Positions 1 through 13,209 of a stretch of 64,000 nucleotides of DNA are shown one piece after another. The DNA is from Bacillus sp. RAR_GA_16 (lineage in GTDB: Bacteria; Bacillota; Bacilli; Bacillales; Guptibacillaceae), in assembly GCF_020165985.1 (NCBI RefSeq), contig NZ_JAIUKZ010000001.1, positions 488,001 to 552,000 of the forward strand, written 5' to 3'. The notes beneath the pieces are model-generated. The model saw nothing but the letters and a program-made list of their open reading frames with translations. It had not been told where the DNA came from and ran no database searches. A program made the position numbers and the translations under genes. Each line of letters begins with the position of its first letter. Position 1 is the stretch's first letter.

Positions 1-2595
<2,595 letters not shown>

Positions 2596-2619
2596 TAATT
2601 TAATTGGAAAACGTTGCGA

Positions 2620-2640
2620 GTGCTATCTAGTTTTCAGGGA
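2620..2640 (+). other. 3' arm of the 23S precursor processing stem
   Basis: The sequence from GTGCTATC to CAGGGA is the near-perfect reverse complement of the stretch at 63307-63327 just upstream of the next 23S gene. In the primary transcript such arms pair and close the 23S stem, which in Bacillus is cut by Mini-RNase III; that enzyme is encoded at 17081. The pairing is seen; the processing role is family knowledge. Confidence 0.7.
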
Positions 2641-2654
2641 ATACCCTGTAAAAG

Positions 2655-2770
<116 letters not shown>

Positions 2771-2782
2771 CAAAGATAAAAG

Positions 2783-2812
2783 GCGAGAGACCAAATGGTT
2801 TCTCGCTTTTTT
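2783..2812 (+). terminator. rrn operon terminator
   Basis: GCGAGAGACC and GGTTTCTCGC form a ten-pair stem around AAAT, followed by a T-run. It lies 13 bases after 5S. Confidence 0.9.
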
Positions 2813-2864
2813 ATGTGGTTTTACGGATGGGGTTTTGACTAGCTGAAAACCCTCATGTCCTACG

Positions 2865-2958
2865 TTCGCGGAATTAATCTTATATTCGCGGAATTATCAT
2901 ATGAAATCGCGGAATAAAATTGATTTTCGCGGAAAAATCTCAACTATCGCGGAAAAAA
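2865..2958 (+). repeat. Five-copy WTCGCGGAA array at about 20-bp spacing
   Basis: TTCGCGGAATTAA, TTCGCGGAATTAT, ATCGCGGAATAAA, TTCGCGGAAAAAT and ATCGCGGAAAAAA start at 2865, 2885, 2906, 2926 and 2946. The spacing is 20, 21, 20 and 20 bases, about two helical turns, so all copies face the same side of the helix. The core is partly palindromic (TTC-GCG-GAA) and each copy is followed by an A/T-rich tail. No gene overlaps it. I do not recognise the element; possibilities are a protein-binding array or a lineage-specific intergenic repeat. Confidence 0.85.
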
Positions 2959-3328
2959 TGCTCCTTTCTCTTTAATCCTCTTAATCCCTCCTCAATCTCT
3001 AACAAGTGTTAAAAGAAAATGGCTAGTTGCACCTGTTTTTGAGAGAACTTTATACCACTTTGCTTCTCTCTACCTAATAGAAATGTATACTAAGAAATGC
3101 ACTTAAATCTCTCTTTCTTTAAAAGAAAGGTTAGCAAATTGTTGAAAAGGGTACAACTTCTAAACGTGCTCCTACTAATATGGAGTTAGAGAAGTATATC
3201 ACTTACTAGTACAGTCATCCTTACAATATCTCTCTTGTCCTAACCTAAATCGATAAAACTATAAAATTAAGCGTCTTGAATTTCGCATAAATGGAAAAGC
3301 TTAAAGGAGAAGATGACTCATAGGCCTG
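2959..3328 (+). other. Gene-free, AT-rich stretch upstream of ctsR
   Basis: About 370 bases with no convincing open frame, tRNA or recognised RNA. It holds small hairpins (CTTTCTTTAAAAGAAAG near 3114-3130 and GTTGAAAAGGGTACAAC near 3141-3157) and a possible sigma-B promoter listed separately. Nothing else is evident. Confidence 0.5.
3129..3154 (+). promoter_or_regulatory. Possible sigma-B promoter for the ctsR operon
   Basis: GGTTAG, 14 bases, then GGGTAC resembles the general-stress consensus GTTTAA-N12-14-GGGTAT. In B. subtilis the ctsR-clpC operon has both sigma-B and sigma-A promoters. The match is partial and the site is 264 bases from the start codon, so this is tentative. Confidence 0.3.
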
Positions 3329-3333
3329 TCGCT

Positions 3334-3361
3334 TTGCAATCCAACCTAAACGCGTTATAAT
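3334..3361 (+). promoter_or_regulatory. Sigma-A promoter of ctsR operon
   Basis: TTGCAA (3334-3339), 16 bases, TATAAT (3356-3361). The CtsR operator begins nine bases downstream and so overlaps the expected transcription start. Confidence 0.75.
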
Positions 3362-3369
3362 ATAGTTAA

Positions 3370-3391
3370 CGTCAAATATAGTCAAAGTCAA
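3370..3391 (+). promoter_or_regulatory. CtsR operator
   Basis: Heptads CGTCAAA (3370-3376) and AGTCAAA (3380-3386), separated by TAT, match the CtsR box of direct GGTCAAA heptads with a three-base spacer. A further partial copy, GTCAA, follows directly at 3387. Its place on the start site fits autorepression relieved by heat. Confidence 0.9.
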
Positions 3392-3417
3392 TATGGGGAC
3401 GGAGAGGAGGGAACTCT

Positions 3418-3879
3418 GTGAGGAATGTTTCCGATATTATTGAAGCATATTTAAAGAAAATTTTAATGGTTGATGGAAGGGATGCTGTTGAGATAAAACG
3501 AAGTGAAATAGCAGATAAATTTCAATGTGTTCCCTCGCAAATTAATTATGTCATCAATACTCGCTTTACGATTGAAAAAGGGTATATTGTGGAAAGTAAA
3601 AGAGGTGGAGGCGGATATATAAGAATTGTTAAAGTGAAGCCTGAAACCCATGCTGATTTAATTGATGAAATGCTCCAGATCGTCAAAAATCAAGTTCCGC
3701 AAGTAGTATCAGAAAATATTATTCTTCGTTTGCTTGAAGAAGAGGTTATTTCAGAACGAGAAGCGAAGTTAATGTTAAGCGTATTAGATCGTACAGTGAT
3801 TACAATAGAGTTACCGTTAAGAGATCATTTGCGTGCGAATATGTTACGTGCAATGCTCACTGCTTTAAAGTATAAATAA
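3418..3879 (+). CDS. ctsR: Transcriptional repressor CtsR
   Basis: Heat-labile repressor of class III stress genes (clpC operon, clpP, clpE). The 153-residue length is normal. An N-terminal winged helix-turn-helix occupies about residues 1-72, with the diagnostic R62 followed by the tetraglycine wing tip 63-66 (RGGGGYIR) that senses heat; the C-terminal helical domain (about 80-153) mediates dimerisation. The GTG start follows GGAGAGGAGGG. It heads the operon ctsR-mcsA-mcsB-clpC and has its own operator at 3370, so it controls itself. McsB-ClpC-P removes it during stress in B. subtilis. Confidence 0.97.
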   Translation: MRNVSDIIEAYLKKILMVDGRDAVEIKRSEIADKFQCVPSQINYVINTRFTIEKGYIVESKRGGGGYIRIVKVKPETHADLIDEMLQIVKNQVPQVVSENIILRLLEEEVISEREAKLMLSVLDRTVITIELPLRDHLRANMLRAMLTALKYK

Positions 3880-3913
3880 TATCATGATAAGAGTAGATAA
3901 GGAGGGTTGCCTT

Positions 3914-4450
3914 ATGACTTGTCAGGAATGTGGTGAGCGCCCTGCTACGCTTCATTTCACTAAAATTATAAATGGTGAAAAAACTGAAACGCATATTTGT
4001 GAAAAGTGTGCGAAAGAAAAAGGTGAGGTTGAGCCAGGCACTAACCATTTTTCTATCCATAACTTATTATCGGGATTACTAAATTTTGAAACCCCTATTG
4101 GAGAGAGTCCAGCACAGTCTTATTACAAACCGGAAATTAGCCACTGTCCTAAATGTGGGTTAACTTATCAGCAATTCACGAAAATTGGTCGATTTGGTTG
4201 TTCCGAGTGTTATAAAACTTTTTCCGATAAACTCGATCCTATACTTAAAAAAGTTCATGGTGGCAATACTGTTCACTCAGGAAAAATACCTAAAAGGGCT
4301 GGGGCAGCTATAGAAGTAGAGCGCAAAGTTCAAAATCTAAGAAGCAAGATGAAAGAATATATTGAGCATGAAGAATTCGAAAAAGCTGCAGAAACAAGAG
4401 ATTTGATTCGTACCCTTGAAGACAAAAGTTCATCGGAGGGGGGAGAATAA
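3914..4450 (+). CDS. mcsA: McsA, zinc-finger activator of arginine kinase McsB
   Basis: A 178-residue protein that binds zinc and activates McsB. Four CxxC pairs are visible at C3/C6, C29/C32, C78/C81 and C96/C99, and a UvrB/C-type (UVR) motif lies at about 137-172, the segment used to contact partner ATPases. I start at ATG 3914 because AAGGAGG sits just upstream; an in-frame ATG at 3884 would add ten residues and has no good ribosome site. The stop overlaps the mcsB start in TAATG, so the two are translationally coupled. Confidence 0.95.
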   Translation: MTCQECGERPATLHFTKIINGEKTETHICEKCAKEKGEVEPGTNHFSIHNLLSGLLNFETPIGESPAQSYYKPEISHCPKCGLTYQQFTKIGRFGCSECYKTFSDKLDPILKKVHGGNTVHSGKIPKRAGAAIEVERKVQNLRSKMKEYIEHEEFEKAAETRDLIRTLEDKSSSEGGE

Positions 4451-5547
4451 TGTCACTTCAGCATTTTATCAGTGAGGCTGTAAGTCCCTGGATGATAAAC
4501 GAAGGTCCTGACTCAGATATTGTGATGAGTAGCCGAGTAAGGTTTGCTCGTAATTTAAAAAATTACGTATTTCCAATCCTTTCTAATCGTGAGCATAACT
4601 TAGAAGTGATTGAAGAGGTTAGGAATCAATTTACTGACGTGCCAGACGGTCAGGTAGGGCAACTGGAGTTAATTGAAATGGATGATTTAAAGCCTATTGA
4701 GAAACGGGTACTTGTCGAAAAGCATCTCGTAAGTCCTAACCTTATTGAACAATCCAAAAACGGAGCTGTGCTTTTGAGTGAAAACGAAACGGTTAGCATT
4801 ATGATTAACGAAGAAGATCATTTTCGTATACAGTGTTTAGTAGCCGGTTTTGAACTTAAAAAAGCATTATCGCTAGCCAATTCTCTCGATAATTGGATTG
4901 AAGAAAAAGTCGACTATGCTTTCGATGAAAGAAAAGGTTACTTAACTAGTTGCCCAACGAATGTAGGAACTGGGATGCGTGCATCCGTCATGGTACATCT
5001 TCCTGCTCTTGTATTAACACAGCAGTTAAATCATATTATTCCAGCTATTAATCAGTTAGGACTCGTTGTAAGAGGAAGCTATGGTGAGGGAAGCGAAGCC
5101 TTAGGTAATATCTTTCAAATATCAAATCAAATTACACTTGGTAAGACTGAAGATGATATTATTGAAGATTTGCAAGGTGTGGTTAGGCAAGTTATTGAAA
5201 AGGAAAGAGCTGCTAGACGTGCCCTTCTTGATAATTCGAGGATTGAATTAGAAGATCGCATCTATCGAGCACTTGGTGTTCTGCAAAATAGTAGAATCAT
5301 ACAATCAAAAGAGGCGGCTAAATGTTTATCAGACGTAAGACTTGGGATTGATATAGGTCTTGTAAAGGGCTTATCTAAATCGATCTTAAATGAATTGCTG
5401 ATTCTTACTCAACCAGGGTTCTTACAACAATATGCCGGGGCGAGTCTAACCCCTACAGAACGAGATATTAAACGTGCTACTTTAATTAGAGAACGACTTG
5501 AACTTGAAGATCAACTAACGAAGAATGTGGAGGGTGATGAACAATGA
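4450..5547 (+). CDS. mcsB: Protein arginine kinase McsB
   Basis: Phosphorylates arginines of damaged or regulatory proteins, CtsR among them, marking them for ClpC-ClpP. The 365 residues have the phosphagen-kinase catalytic fold: SSRVRFARN at 27-35 for nucleotide binding, the loop [12 protein letters not shown] around 207-218, and near the C-terminus the RDIKRA motif that forms the phosphoarginine-binding pocket. It overlaps mcsA by one base and clpC by four, consistent with a tightly coupled operon. Confidence 0.97.
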   Translation: MSLQHFISEAVSPWMINEGPDSDIVMSSRVRFARNLKNYVFPILSNREHNLEVIEEVRNQFTDVPDGQVGQLELIEMDDLKPIEKRVLVEKHLVSPNLIEQSKNGAVLLSENETVSIMINEEDHFRIQCLVAGFELKKALSLANSLDNWIEEKVDYAFDERKGYLTSCPTNVGTGMRASVMVHLPALVLTQQLNHIIPAINQLGLVVRGSYGEGSEALGNIFQISNQITLGKTEDDIIEDLQGVVRQVIEKERAARRALLDNSRIELEDRIYRALGVLQNSRIIQSKEAAKCLSDVRLGIDIGLVKGLSKSILNELLILTQPGFLQQYAGASLTPTERDIKRATLIRERLELEDQLTKNVEGDEQ

Positions 5548-7986
5548 TGTTTGGACGATTTACAGAACGTGCCCAGAAAGTACTTGCATTAGCACAAGAA
5601 GAGGCAATCCGACTTGGTCACAATAATGTTGGAACTGAGCATATTCTACTGGGCTTGATTCGTGAAGGCGAAGGGATCGCAGCCAAAGCTTTAACAGCTC
5701 TTGGACTGGGGTCAGAGAAAATTCAAAAAGAAGTCGAGAAATTGATTGGACGTGGACAGGATTCTGTTCAATCGATTCACTATACACCAAGGGCTAAAAA
5801 AGTCATTGAGCTATCGATGGATGAAGCGCGTAAGTTAAGCCATTCTTATGTTGGCACTGAGCATATTCTACTTGGCTTAATTCGTGAAGGAGAAGGTGTT
5901 GCAGCCCGTGTGCTTAACAATCTTGGTGTCAGCTTGAATAAAGCACGTCAACAGGTTCTTCAGCTGCTAGGAAGCAATGAAAGCTCTTCTTCTAGTCATC
6001 AGGGTGGTGGTGCCAGCGCTAATACCCCTACTCTTGACAGCCTTGCGAGAGATCTTACTGTCATTGCAAGAGACAATGGCCTCGACCCTGTTATAGGGCG
6101 AAGCAAAGAAATCGAGCGAGTGATTGAAGTCCTTAGCCGTCGAACAAAGAACAATCCTGTACTTATTGGGGAGCCCGGTGTAGGTAAGACAGCAATTGCG
6201 GAGGGTCTTGCTCAGCAAATCATCAACAATGAGGTACCTGAAACGCTTCGTGATAAGCGTGTTATGACGCTTGATATGGGTACAGTTGTAGCTGGTACGA
6301 AATATCGTGGTGAATTTGAGGATCGCTTAAAGAAAGTGATGGATGAAATTCGTCAAGCAGGTAACATCATTCTCTTCATCGATGAGCTCCACACTTTAAT
6401 AGGTGCAGGTGGAGCTGAAGGAGCAATTGATGCTTCGAATATCCTAAAGCCTGCTCTTGCAAGAGGAGAGCTTCAGTGTATTGGTGCTACCACTCTTGAT
6501 GAGTACAGGAAATATATTGAGAAGGATGCGGCGCTTGAGAGACGTTTCCAACCGATTCAGGTAAATGAGCCGACAAGTGATGAGTCTGCCCTTATTTTAA
6601 AAGGACTACGAGACCGCTATGAAGCACATCACCGTGTAACCATTACTGATGATGCCATTGAAGCAGCTGTAAAGCTTTCGGATCGCTACATTTCCGATCG
6701 CTTCTTACCGGATAAAGCGATTGACTTGATTGACGAAGCCGCTTCTAAGGTGCGACTACGTTCTTATACAGCACCACCAAACTTGAAAGAGCTAGATAAG
6801 AAGTTGGAAGAAGTGCGAAAAGAAAAAGATGCGGCTGTACAAAGTCAGGAATTCGAAAAAGCCGCTTCTCTTCGTGACTCTGAACAACGTTTGCGTGAAC
6901 AGCTTGAGCAAACGAAGAAAGAGTGGAAAGAAAAGCAAGGAAAAGAGAATCAGGAAGTAACTCCAGAAGATATTGCAATTGTTGTAGCGAATTGGACCGG
7001 TATTCCTGTTTCGAAATTAGAAGAACAAGAGACAGAACGACTCTTAAGAATGGAAGAAATTCTTCATAACCGCCTGAATCGGTCAAGAAGAAGCTGTTAA
7101 ATCAATATCGAAAGCTGTGAGACGTGCTCGTGCAGGTCTTAAAGATCCGAAACGCCCAATTGGTTCATTCATTTTCCTTGGACCAACAGGTGTAGGTAAG
7201 ACGGAGCTTGCTCGTGCAGTTGCTGAAACGCTATTCGGTGAAGAGGATTCAGTCATTCGAATTGACATGTCCGAGTACATGGAGAAACACTCAACGTCAC
7301 GTCTTGTTGGGTCACCTCCAGGATATGTTGGTTATGAGGAAGGCGGTCAGTTAACTGAGAAGGTAAGACGCAAACCTTACTCTGTTATTTTGCTAGATGA
7401 GATTGAAAAGGCACATCCAGATGTGTTCAATATTCTGCTTCAAGTACTTGAAGATGGACGATTAACGGACTCTAAAGGACGCGTAGTAGACTTCCGTAAT
7501 ACGGTCGTTATTATGACGTCAAACGTTGGAGCCAGCACGCTAAAGCGTAATAAATACGTTGGTTTCTCTACAGAATCTGAAGGGCAAGAATACAAAGATA
7601 TGAAAGGGAAAGTGATGGATGATCTCAAGAAGACCTTCCGTCCAGAGTTCCTGAACCGAATTGATGAGACGATTGTCTTCCATTCACTTGAAAAGAAACA
7701 TTTGAAAGAAATCATTGTTTTGATGGCCAACCAACTTAAGATTCGTTTATCTGATCACGGGATTGATTTTGAGCTAACCGATTCAGCTTTAGATAAAATT
7801 TCTGAAGAAGGGTATGATCCTGATTACGGTGCACGTCCACTAAGAAGAGCGTTGCAGCGTCATATTGAAGATCGTCTTTCTGAAGAATTATTAAAAGGAA
7901 ATATTGAAAAAGGTCAACGAGTGAAAATCGATTACAAAGAAAATGAGTTTGTTGTTGAAACTCTTTCTGAAGCAACTTCATCCTAA
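5544..7986 (+). CDS. clpC: ATP-dependent Clp protease ATPase ClpC (one-base frameshift as sequenced)
   Basis: HSP100 unfoldase that feeds proteins to ClpP. Two Clp-N repeats (about 1-145), first AAA+ domain with GEPGVGKT at 209-216 and FIDELHTL, a UVR middle segment (about 430-465), then a second AAA+ domain with GPTGVGKTE near 545. The frame breaks at GAATC 7077-7081 and a stop follows at 7098. Deleting one A restores [10 protein letters not shown] and a continuous 813-residue protein, the normal ClpC length. Both halves are fully conserved, so I regard this as a sequence error rather than a dead gene. It is the last gene of the ctsR operon. Confidence 0.95.
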
Positions 7987-7993
7987 GAAATAC

Positions 7994-8022
7994 AACCGGA
8001 AGTGTTATCTTCCGGTTTTTTT
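7994..8022 (+). terminator. Terminator of the ctsR-clpC operon
   Basis: AACCGGAAG and CTTCCGGTT enclose TGTTAT and are followed by a T-run, eight bases after clpC. radA downstream therefore needs its own promoter or read-through; TTGTGATAAAAT at 8197-8208 is a possible extended -10 element, without a clear -35. Confidence 0.9.
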
Positions 8023-8253
8023 CTATTTGAGGAGTGGATTATTCGACTTAAGGGAAAGGTACTGGGATAAGATTCATACAAAAACGACTTTCAAGTTGTT
8101 TAGAGGAGTAAATGCTCTACAAATAAAGATAAATTTACCAAAATTACGGAACTTTTGAGAAGGGCCAATCGTTATGAGTTCATAGGAACTTATAAGTTGT
8201 GATAAAATAAGTAGAGATAGTTGTTCGGTTAATCGTGAAAGTGAGGATGTTAG

Positions 8254-9627
8254 ATGGCGAAGAAAAAAACGAAGTTTATGTGCCAGGATTGCGGTTATGA
8301 ATCTCCAAAATGGATGGGGAAATGCCCGGGGTGTCACCAGTGGAATACCATGGTGGAAGAAATGGTACCTGGGGACAATGATCGGAGACGTTTTGTCACT
8401 TCAAGTAATGAAACAGTGAGTAAACCGACGTCTATTAGAAGCATACAAAAAGAAATGGAACCTCGAATATTTACGCATATTACAGAGCTTGATCGCGTTC
8501 TAGGTGGTGGGGTAGTTCCGGGTTCACTCGTTCTAGTAGGCGGTGATCCGGGAATTGGGAAATCAACGCTTTTATTACAAACTTCATCAAAGCTTGCGGA
8601 TCAGGACCATCCAGTGTTATACATCTCTGGTGAGGAATCGGTCAAGCAAACGAAGCTTCGCGCAGATCGATTAGGTGTTGATGCAGAAAAATTATATGTA
8701 TTAGCCGAGACAGATCTTGAGTATATTAGTAATGCGATAGAAGAAATAAACCCCCAACTTGTGATTATTGACTCGATCCAAACCATTTTCAGATCAGAAG
8801 TTACGTCCGCACCAGGTAGCGTTTCTCAAGTACGGGAATGTACATCCCAACTTATGCGCATTGCGAAAACAAAGGGTATTGCTGTTTTTATCGTTGGGCA
8901 TGTGACAAAGGAAGGATCGATTGCGGGTCCGAGACTTTTAGAACATATGGTCGATGCCGTTCTTTATTTTGAAGGAGAGCGTCATCACACGTTTCGTATT
9001 TTACGCGGAGTTAAAAATCGATTTGGATCGACAAATGAGATCGGCGTTTTTGAGATGAAAGAAGAAGGGCTAGAAGAAGTGCTAAATCCTTCAGAGATAT
9101 TTTTAGAAGAACGCTCATCTGGCTCAGCGGGATCGACGGTTGTTGCATCTATGGAGGGGACGCGTACGGTACTAGTCGAAATACAGGCGCTGATTTCTCC
9201 AACAAGCTTTGGAAATCCGCGCAGAACGGCAACGGGTATTGATCACAATCGCGTATCGTTATTAATGGCAGTTCTTGAGAAAAGAGTCGGTCTTCTTCTC
9301 CAAAACCAGGATGCGTATTTAAATGTGGCTGGTGGAGTAAGACTTGACGAGCCTGCCATTGATCTTGCTATTGCTGTGTCGATTGCCTCAAGTTTTAGAG
9401 ACAAACCGACCCGTCCGTCTGACATTGTTGTGGGTGAAATTGGTTTGACTGGAGAAATTAGACGCGTCTCTCGTATTGAACAGCGCGTGATTGAAGCAGC
9501 TAAACTTGGCTTTGAACGGGCTATCATACCAAAGAAGAACATAGGTGGTTGGACTTTTCCAGAAGGTATTCAGGTAATTGGTGTTCAAACAGTAGACGAA
9601 GCCTTAAATGAAGCGCTAGGGGGATAG
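8254..9627 (+). CDS. radA: DNA repair protein RadA (Sms)
   Basis: RecA-related helicase that promotes branch migration in recombinational repair and transformation. The 457 residues show an N-terminal zinc finger (C10, C13, C24, C27), Walker [10 protein letters not shown] at 97-105, the RadA-specific KNRFG motif near 253, and a C-terminal Lon-protease-like domain without protease activity. disA starts three bases after its stop; radA next to disA is the usual Bacillus order, and RadA is known to damp DisA activity. Confidence 0.97.
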   Translation: MAKKKTKFMCQDCGYESPKWMGKCPGCHQWNTMVEEMVPGDNDRRRFVTSSNETVSKPTSIRSIQKEMEPRIFTHITELDRVLGGGVVPGSLVLVGGDPGIGKSTLLLQTSSKLADQDHPVLYISGEESVKQTKLRADRLGVDAEKLYVLAETDLEYISNAIEEINPQLVIIDSIQTIFRSEVTSAPGSVSQVRECTSQLMRIAKTKGIAVFIVGHVTKEGSIAGPRLLEHMVDAVLYFEGERHHTFRILRGVKNRFGSTNEIGVFEMKEEGLEEVLNPSEIFLEERSSGSAGSTVVASMEGTRTVLVEIQALISPTSFGNPRRTATGIDHNRVSLLMAVLEKRVGLLLQNQDAYLNVAGGVRLDEPAIDLAIAVSIASSFRDKPTRPSDIVVGEIGLTGEIRRVSRIEQRVIEAAKLGFERAIIPKKNIGGWTFPEGIQVIGVQTVDEALNEALGG

Positions 9628-9630
9628 AAG

Positions 9631-10692
9631 ATGGAGATTGATAAGCAGCAGGAAGTTATAAATGACATACTGAAAATTGTTGCTCCGGGTACGCAGTTAC
9701 GGCATGGAATCGATAATATTCTTCGCGCAAATACCGGTGGTCTCATCGTTGTAGGCTATGATGGGAAGCTACAGGAAATTGTGGACGGAGGCTTCTCAAT
9801 TGAGTGTCGCTTTACCCCAGCCTACTTGTATGAGCTCGCAAAAATGGATGGGGCAATTATTTTAAATAAAGAAGCTTCGAAAATTTTGTACGCAAATACG
9901 CAATTAATTCCAGAAACTTCGATTCCATCTACTGAGACGGGGATTCGGCACCGTACAGCAGAGCGAGTTGCCAAGCAAACAGGTAATCTAGTGATTTCGA
10001 TCTCACAGCGACGCAATGTTATTACCCTTTATCAGGGGAATATACGCTATTCTTTAAAGGAAATAGGCGTTATCTTGACCAAAGCCAATCAAGCGATGCA
10101 AACGCTAGAAAAGTACAAATCAGTACTAGATCAAGGGATTACTGATCTCGGAGCGCTTGAGTTTGAAGAGCTTGTTACACTCCAAGAAGTGGCACAGGTC
10201 ATCCATCGCATTGAAATGGTTTTACGCATTAAGAAAGAGATCCTTAATTACATTAATGAGTTAGGGACTGAGGGACGATTAATTAGCATGCAGATGGAGG
10301 AGCTTGTCTCTAATCTGGAATCAGAGGCTAAGTGGTTGATTGGGGATTATGTGAAGGATGTTGATGAATCTCCTGCAGATGTTATGAAGCGTTTGAAGAA
10401 GCTTTCAAGTGATGATTTGCTAGAAGATAACGCGATTATGAAAATTCTTGGTTACCAGGATCAGAATGAGAATGTGACACCGAGAGGATATCGCATTTTG
10501 CATAAAATTCCAAGATTGCCCTCTAATATTATCGAGAACCTGGTCGATAGTTTTGATAATCTCAACGCGATCTCCAAAGCTTCCATTGAGGAACTTGATC
10601 ACGTTGAAGGCATTGGGGCCATTCGTGCTAAGAAAATAAAAGATGGTCTAAAGCGAATTCAAGAGCAACTTTTTGTAGACCGCCACATATAG
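9631..10692 (+). CDS. disA: DNA integrity scanning diadenylate cyclase DisA
   Basis: Makes cyclic di-AMP from two ATP while scanning DNA, and stops at branched structures to delay sporulation. The 353 residues contain the DAC domain with DGA at 73-75 and RHRTAE at 106-111, both required for catalysis, a linking coiled region, and C-terminal helix-hairpin-helix motifs ([13 protein letters not shown] near 325-340) for DNA branches. It follows radA by three bases and is probably cotranscribed. Confidence 0.97.
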   Translation: MEIDKQQEVINDILKIVAPGTQLRHGIDNILRANTGGLIVVGYDGKLQEIVDGGFSIECRFTPAYLYELAKMDGAIILNKEASKILYANTQLIPETSIPSTETGIRHRTAERVAKQTGNLVISISQRRNVITLYQGNIRYSLKEIGVILTKANQAMQTLEKYKSVLDQGITDLGALEFEELVTLQEVAQVIHRIEMVLRIKKEILNYINELGTEGRLISMQMEELVSNLESEAKWLIGDYVKDVDESPADVMKRLKKLSSDDLLEDNAIMKILGYQDQNENVTPRGYRILHKIPRLPSNIIENLVDSFDNLNAISKASIEELDHVEGIGAIRAKKIKDGLKRIQEQLFVDRHI

Positions 10693-10723
10693 GGCTATGA
10701 AATAGACATTCCATAGGGGGTGT

Positions 10724-10769
10724 GCTAATCTATAATTAATTTATAGTCATACAAGCTAACCTATAATCA
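10724..10769 (+). repeat. Direct repeat pair GCTAAYCTATAATYA upstream of yacL
   Basis: GCTAATCTATAATTA (10724-10738) and GCTAACCTATAATCA (10755-10769) agree at 13 of 15 positions and start 31 bases apart. Each contains TATAAT, and the first runs into the near-palindrome CTATAATTAATTTATAG. They lie between disA and the PIN/TRAM gene; they may be an operator or alternative -10 elements. Confidence 0.5.
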
Positions 10770-10852
10770 TACTATAAAATTCGGAAACTTCAAGGATTGA
10801 CGTTTCAATTTTGAGAATTTGTTTATAATGTTAAAAGGAGGTGAAAACGTCA

Positions 10853-11950
10853 ATGATAAAGTGGATTGTACAGTTATTTTTTATCATTTTAGGCGGAGCA
10901 CTGGGATTAGTTTACTTACCAGATTTAATACAATTACTCAATATAGGGGATCTTCCATCAGTCTTTAGCAATTCTTATGCAGGTGCTGTTATTGGAGCGG
11001 TACTATTCTTTCTAGCAACATTTTGGGTAACAGATTATATTGTGGATTTTATTCGAATCATTGAAGAAAAGGTTGTTAAAGCACCTGTGGGGGACGTGCT
11101 ATTTGGGTCAATTGGACTGATTATTGGACTTATAATTGCATTTTTACTAAACGTACCTCTGGCTGAATTTAATCTTCCGGTTGTAAGTAACATTCTGCCG
11201 ATTTTCATTACAATTCTACTTGGCTATTTTGGGTTTCAGGTTGGATTTAAAAAACGAGACGAACTCATCAACCTTTTCTCGAATCCTAAAGGGAAGGATA
11301 AGAAAAAGGATACGGATGAAGAGGGGATTGACACTGGGTCTTCCAAATTAAAAATTCTAGATACTAGTGTCATCATTGATGGAAGAATTGCTGATATTTG
11401 TCAAACTGGTTTTCTTGAAGGGACGCTTGTTATTCCGCAGTTTGTTCTAGAGGAGCTACAACATATCGCTGACTCATCTGACGTCTTGAAACGTAATCGC
11501 GGTCGTCGGGGCCTTGATATTCTGAACAAGATACAGAAAGAACTTGAAATAAACGTTGAAATCTATGAAGGTGATTTTGAAGAAATTCAAGAAGTAGATA
11601 GTAAACTTGTGAAGCTTGCCAAACTTGTTAATGGCATGGTGGTCACGAACGATTTTAACTTAAACAAAGTTTGCGAACTGCAAAAAGTTCAGGTGTTAAA
11701 TATCAATGATCTCGCTAATGCAGTTAAACCGGTTGTGCTTCCTGGTGAAGAACTTAATGTTCAAGTGATTAAAGACGGAAAAGAATATAATCAGGGCGTG
11801 GCGTATCTGGATGATGGTACAATGATCGTTGTTGAAGAAGGTAGAAATTATATAGGTAAGACGATTGATGTTCTTGTAACAAGCGTGTTGCAAACATCGG
11901 CAGGGCGAATGATATTTGCGAAGCCCAAGCTACTAGAGAAAGCACTTTAA
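10853..11950 (+). CDS. PIN/TRAM-domain membrane protein (YacL family)
   Basis: A 365-residue integral membrane protein. Four hydrophobic segments in the first 130 residues anchor it, a charged linker ([13 protein letters not shown]) follows, then a PIN nuclease-like domain beginning [16 protein letters not shown] with conserved acidic residues, and a C-terminal TRAM domain likely to bind RNA. The family is widespread in Firmicutes between disA and ispD; its substrate is not established. I start at ATG 10853, 11 bases after GGAGG; the GTG at 10841 lies inside that ribosome site. TTGACG (10797) and TATAAT (10824) upstream are 21 bases apart, too far for a standard promoter. Confidence 0.92.
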   Translation: MIKWIVQLFFIILGGALGLVYLPDLIQLLNIGDLPSVFSNSYAGAVIGAVLFFLATFWVTDYIVDFIRIIEEKVVKAPVGDVLFGSIGLIIGLIIAFLLNVPLAEFNLPVVSNILPIFITILLGYFGFQVGFKKRDELINLFSNPKGKDKKKDTDEEGIDTGSSKLKILDTSVIIDGRIADICQTGFLEGTLVIPQFVLEELQHIADSSDVLKRNRGRRGLDILNKIQKELEINVEIYEGDFEEIQEVDSKLVKLAKLVNGMVVTNDFNLNKVCELQKVQVLNINDLANAVKPVVLPGEELNVQVIKDGKEYNQGVAYLDDGTMIVVEEGRNYIGKTIDVLVTSVLQTSAGRMIFAKPKLLEKAL

Positions 11951-11975
11951 GCGATAGACGACGGGGGTTCTAGCT

Positions 11976-12668
11976 TTGAAGTATTCGGTAGTCATACCTG
12001 CGGCTGGTCAGGGTAAACGAATGAACGCAGGGAAAAACAAACAATTCATAATGCTTGAGGGAAAACCGATTATCGTCCATACGATATCGGTTTTTCAAAG
12101 TGATCCGCAGTGTGAAGAAATTGTGCTCGCTGTAAATGATCGAGAGCATGAAGATTTTCGGTCATTGATAGAAGAGTATCGATTAACGAAAGTAAGTCAT
12201 GTCGTAACAGGTGGCCGTGAACGGCAACAAAGTGTGTATGAAGGGCTAAAAGCTTTGCAAGGAGAAAAAATCGTGTTAATTCATGACGGCGCACGTCCTT
12301 TCTTTTCACATGAAGTTGCAAACAAAGTGGCGATAGCGGCATCGACATATGATGGTGCCATCGTAGCTGTTCCGGTAAAAGATACTGTTAAGCAAGTCGA
12401 TCAGTTACAAGTTCAGAAGACGATTGATCGCTCAAGCTTGTGGGCTGTCCAAACGCCGCAGGCTTTTCGTCTGTCGGTGATTAAGGCGGTTCATCAATGG
12501 GCAGAAGCGAATGACGTAATCGGAACTGATGATGCAAGTCTAGTAGAGATGAATGGACGAGCGGTTCACGTCATTGAAGGTGACTATTGGAATGTGAAAT
12601 TAACAACGCCAGAAGATTTAATTTTTGCAAGAGCGATACTACGTGAGAAAAAGGAGAGTGGAGTTTAA
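11976..12668 (+). CDS. ispD: 2-C-methyl-D-erythritol 4-phosphate cytidylyltransferase
   Basis: Third step of the MEP isoprenoid pathway: CTP plus MEP gives CDP-methylerythritol. The 230 residues begin with the nucleotidyltransferase motif PAAGQGKRM at 8-16, and have [12 protein letters not shown] and [10 protein letters not shown] in the usual places, with the C-terminal KLTTPEDL. It uses a TTG start after GGGGG. The stop overlaps the ispF start in TAATG, so the two pathway genes are coupled. Confidence 0.96.
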   Translation: MKYSVVIPAAGQGKRMNAGKNKQFIMLEGKPIIVHTISVFQSDPQCEEIVLAVNDREHEDFRSLIEEYRLTKVSHVVTGGRERQQSVYEGLKALQGEKIVLIHDGARPFFSHEVANKVAIAASTYDGAIVAVPVKDTVKQVDQLQVQKTIDRSSLWAVQTPQAFRLSVIKAVHQWAEANDVIGTDDASLVEMNGRAVHVIEGDYWNVKLTTPEDLIFARAILREKKESGV

Positions 12669-13141
12669 TGCGAATTGGGCATGGGTTTGATGTACATAAA
12701 TTAGTAGAAGAGCGTCCTTGCATCATCGGAGGAGTGACGATCCCGTTTGAAAAGGGGTTACTTGGCCATTCAGACGCCGACGTGCTTCTTCATTCCATTG
12801 CAGATGCTTGTCTAGGAGCGATTGGAGAAGGCGATATCGGAAAGCATTTTCCAGATACGGATGAGGCTTTTAAAGATGCAGATTCAAAGGAGCTTCTACG
12901 ACATGTGTATGGCATTGTAAAAGAAAAAGGATTTGTGCTAGGAAATGTAGATGGCACAATTATCGCCCAACTCCCGAAGATGGCGCCTCATATTTCAGCC
13001 ATGCGTGAAGTTATTGCTGAGTTACTTGAATCAGACATCAGCCAGGTGAATGTGAAGGCGACAACTTCTGAGAAGCTAGGCTTTACTGGTAGAGGGGAAG
13101 GAATTGCGGCCGAAGTTGTTGTATTGCTTCAAAAAGCTTGA
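12668..13141 (+). CDS. ispF: 2-C-methyl-D-erythritol 2,4-cyclodiphosphate synthase
   Basis: Closes the MEcPP ring in the MEP pathway. The 157-residue length is typical. Metal ligands are visible in GFDVHKL (D8, H10) and in [14 protein letters not shown] (H34 S35 D36, H42), and the C-terminal [16 protein letters not shown] is the family signature. It overlaps ispD by one base. Confidence 0.97.
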   Translation: MRIGHGFDVHKLVEERPCIIGGVTIPFEKGLLGHSDADVLLHSIADACLGAIGEGDIGKHFPDTDEAFKDADSKELLRHVYGIVKEKGFVLGNVDGTIIAQLPKMAPHISAMREVIAELLESDISQVNVKATTSEKLGFTGRGEGIAAEVVVLLQKA

Positions 13142-13209
13142 CCGATAATTTGACTCTAATGGTAGAATAATAAGACAGTTGAAGATAATAATTAATGGTG
13201 GTGGATCAA

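Noticed and set aside
2865-2958. TTCGCGGAA array as a small CRISPR
   Set aside because: The shared core is only about nine bases and the period about 20, too short for repeat-spacer units; no cas genes are present.
5544-7986. clpC as two separate genes or a split ClpC
   Set aside because: The fragments join seamlessly into one 813-residue protein when one base is removed, and the second has no ribosome site.
8074-8337. Minus-strand open frame between clpC and radA
   Set aside because: It overlaps the radA start, has no ribosome site and no family-like sequence.
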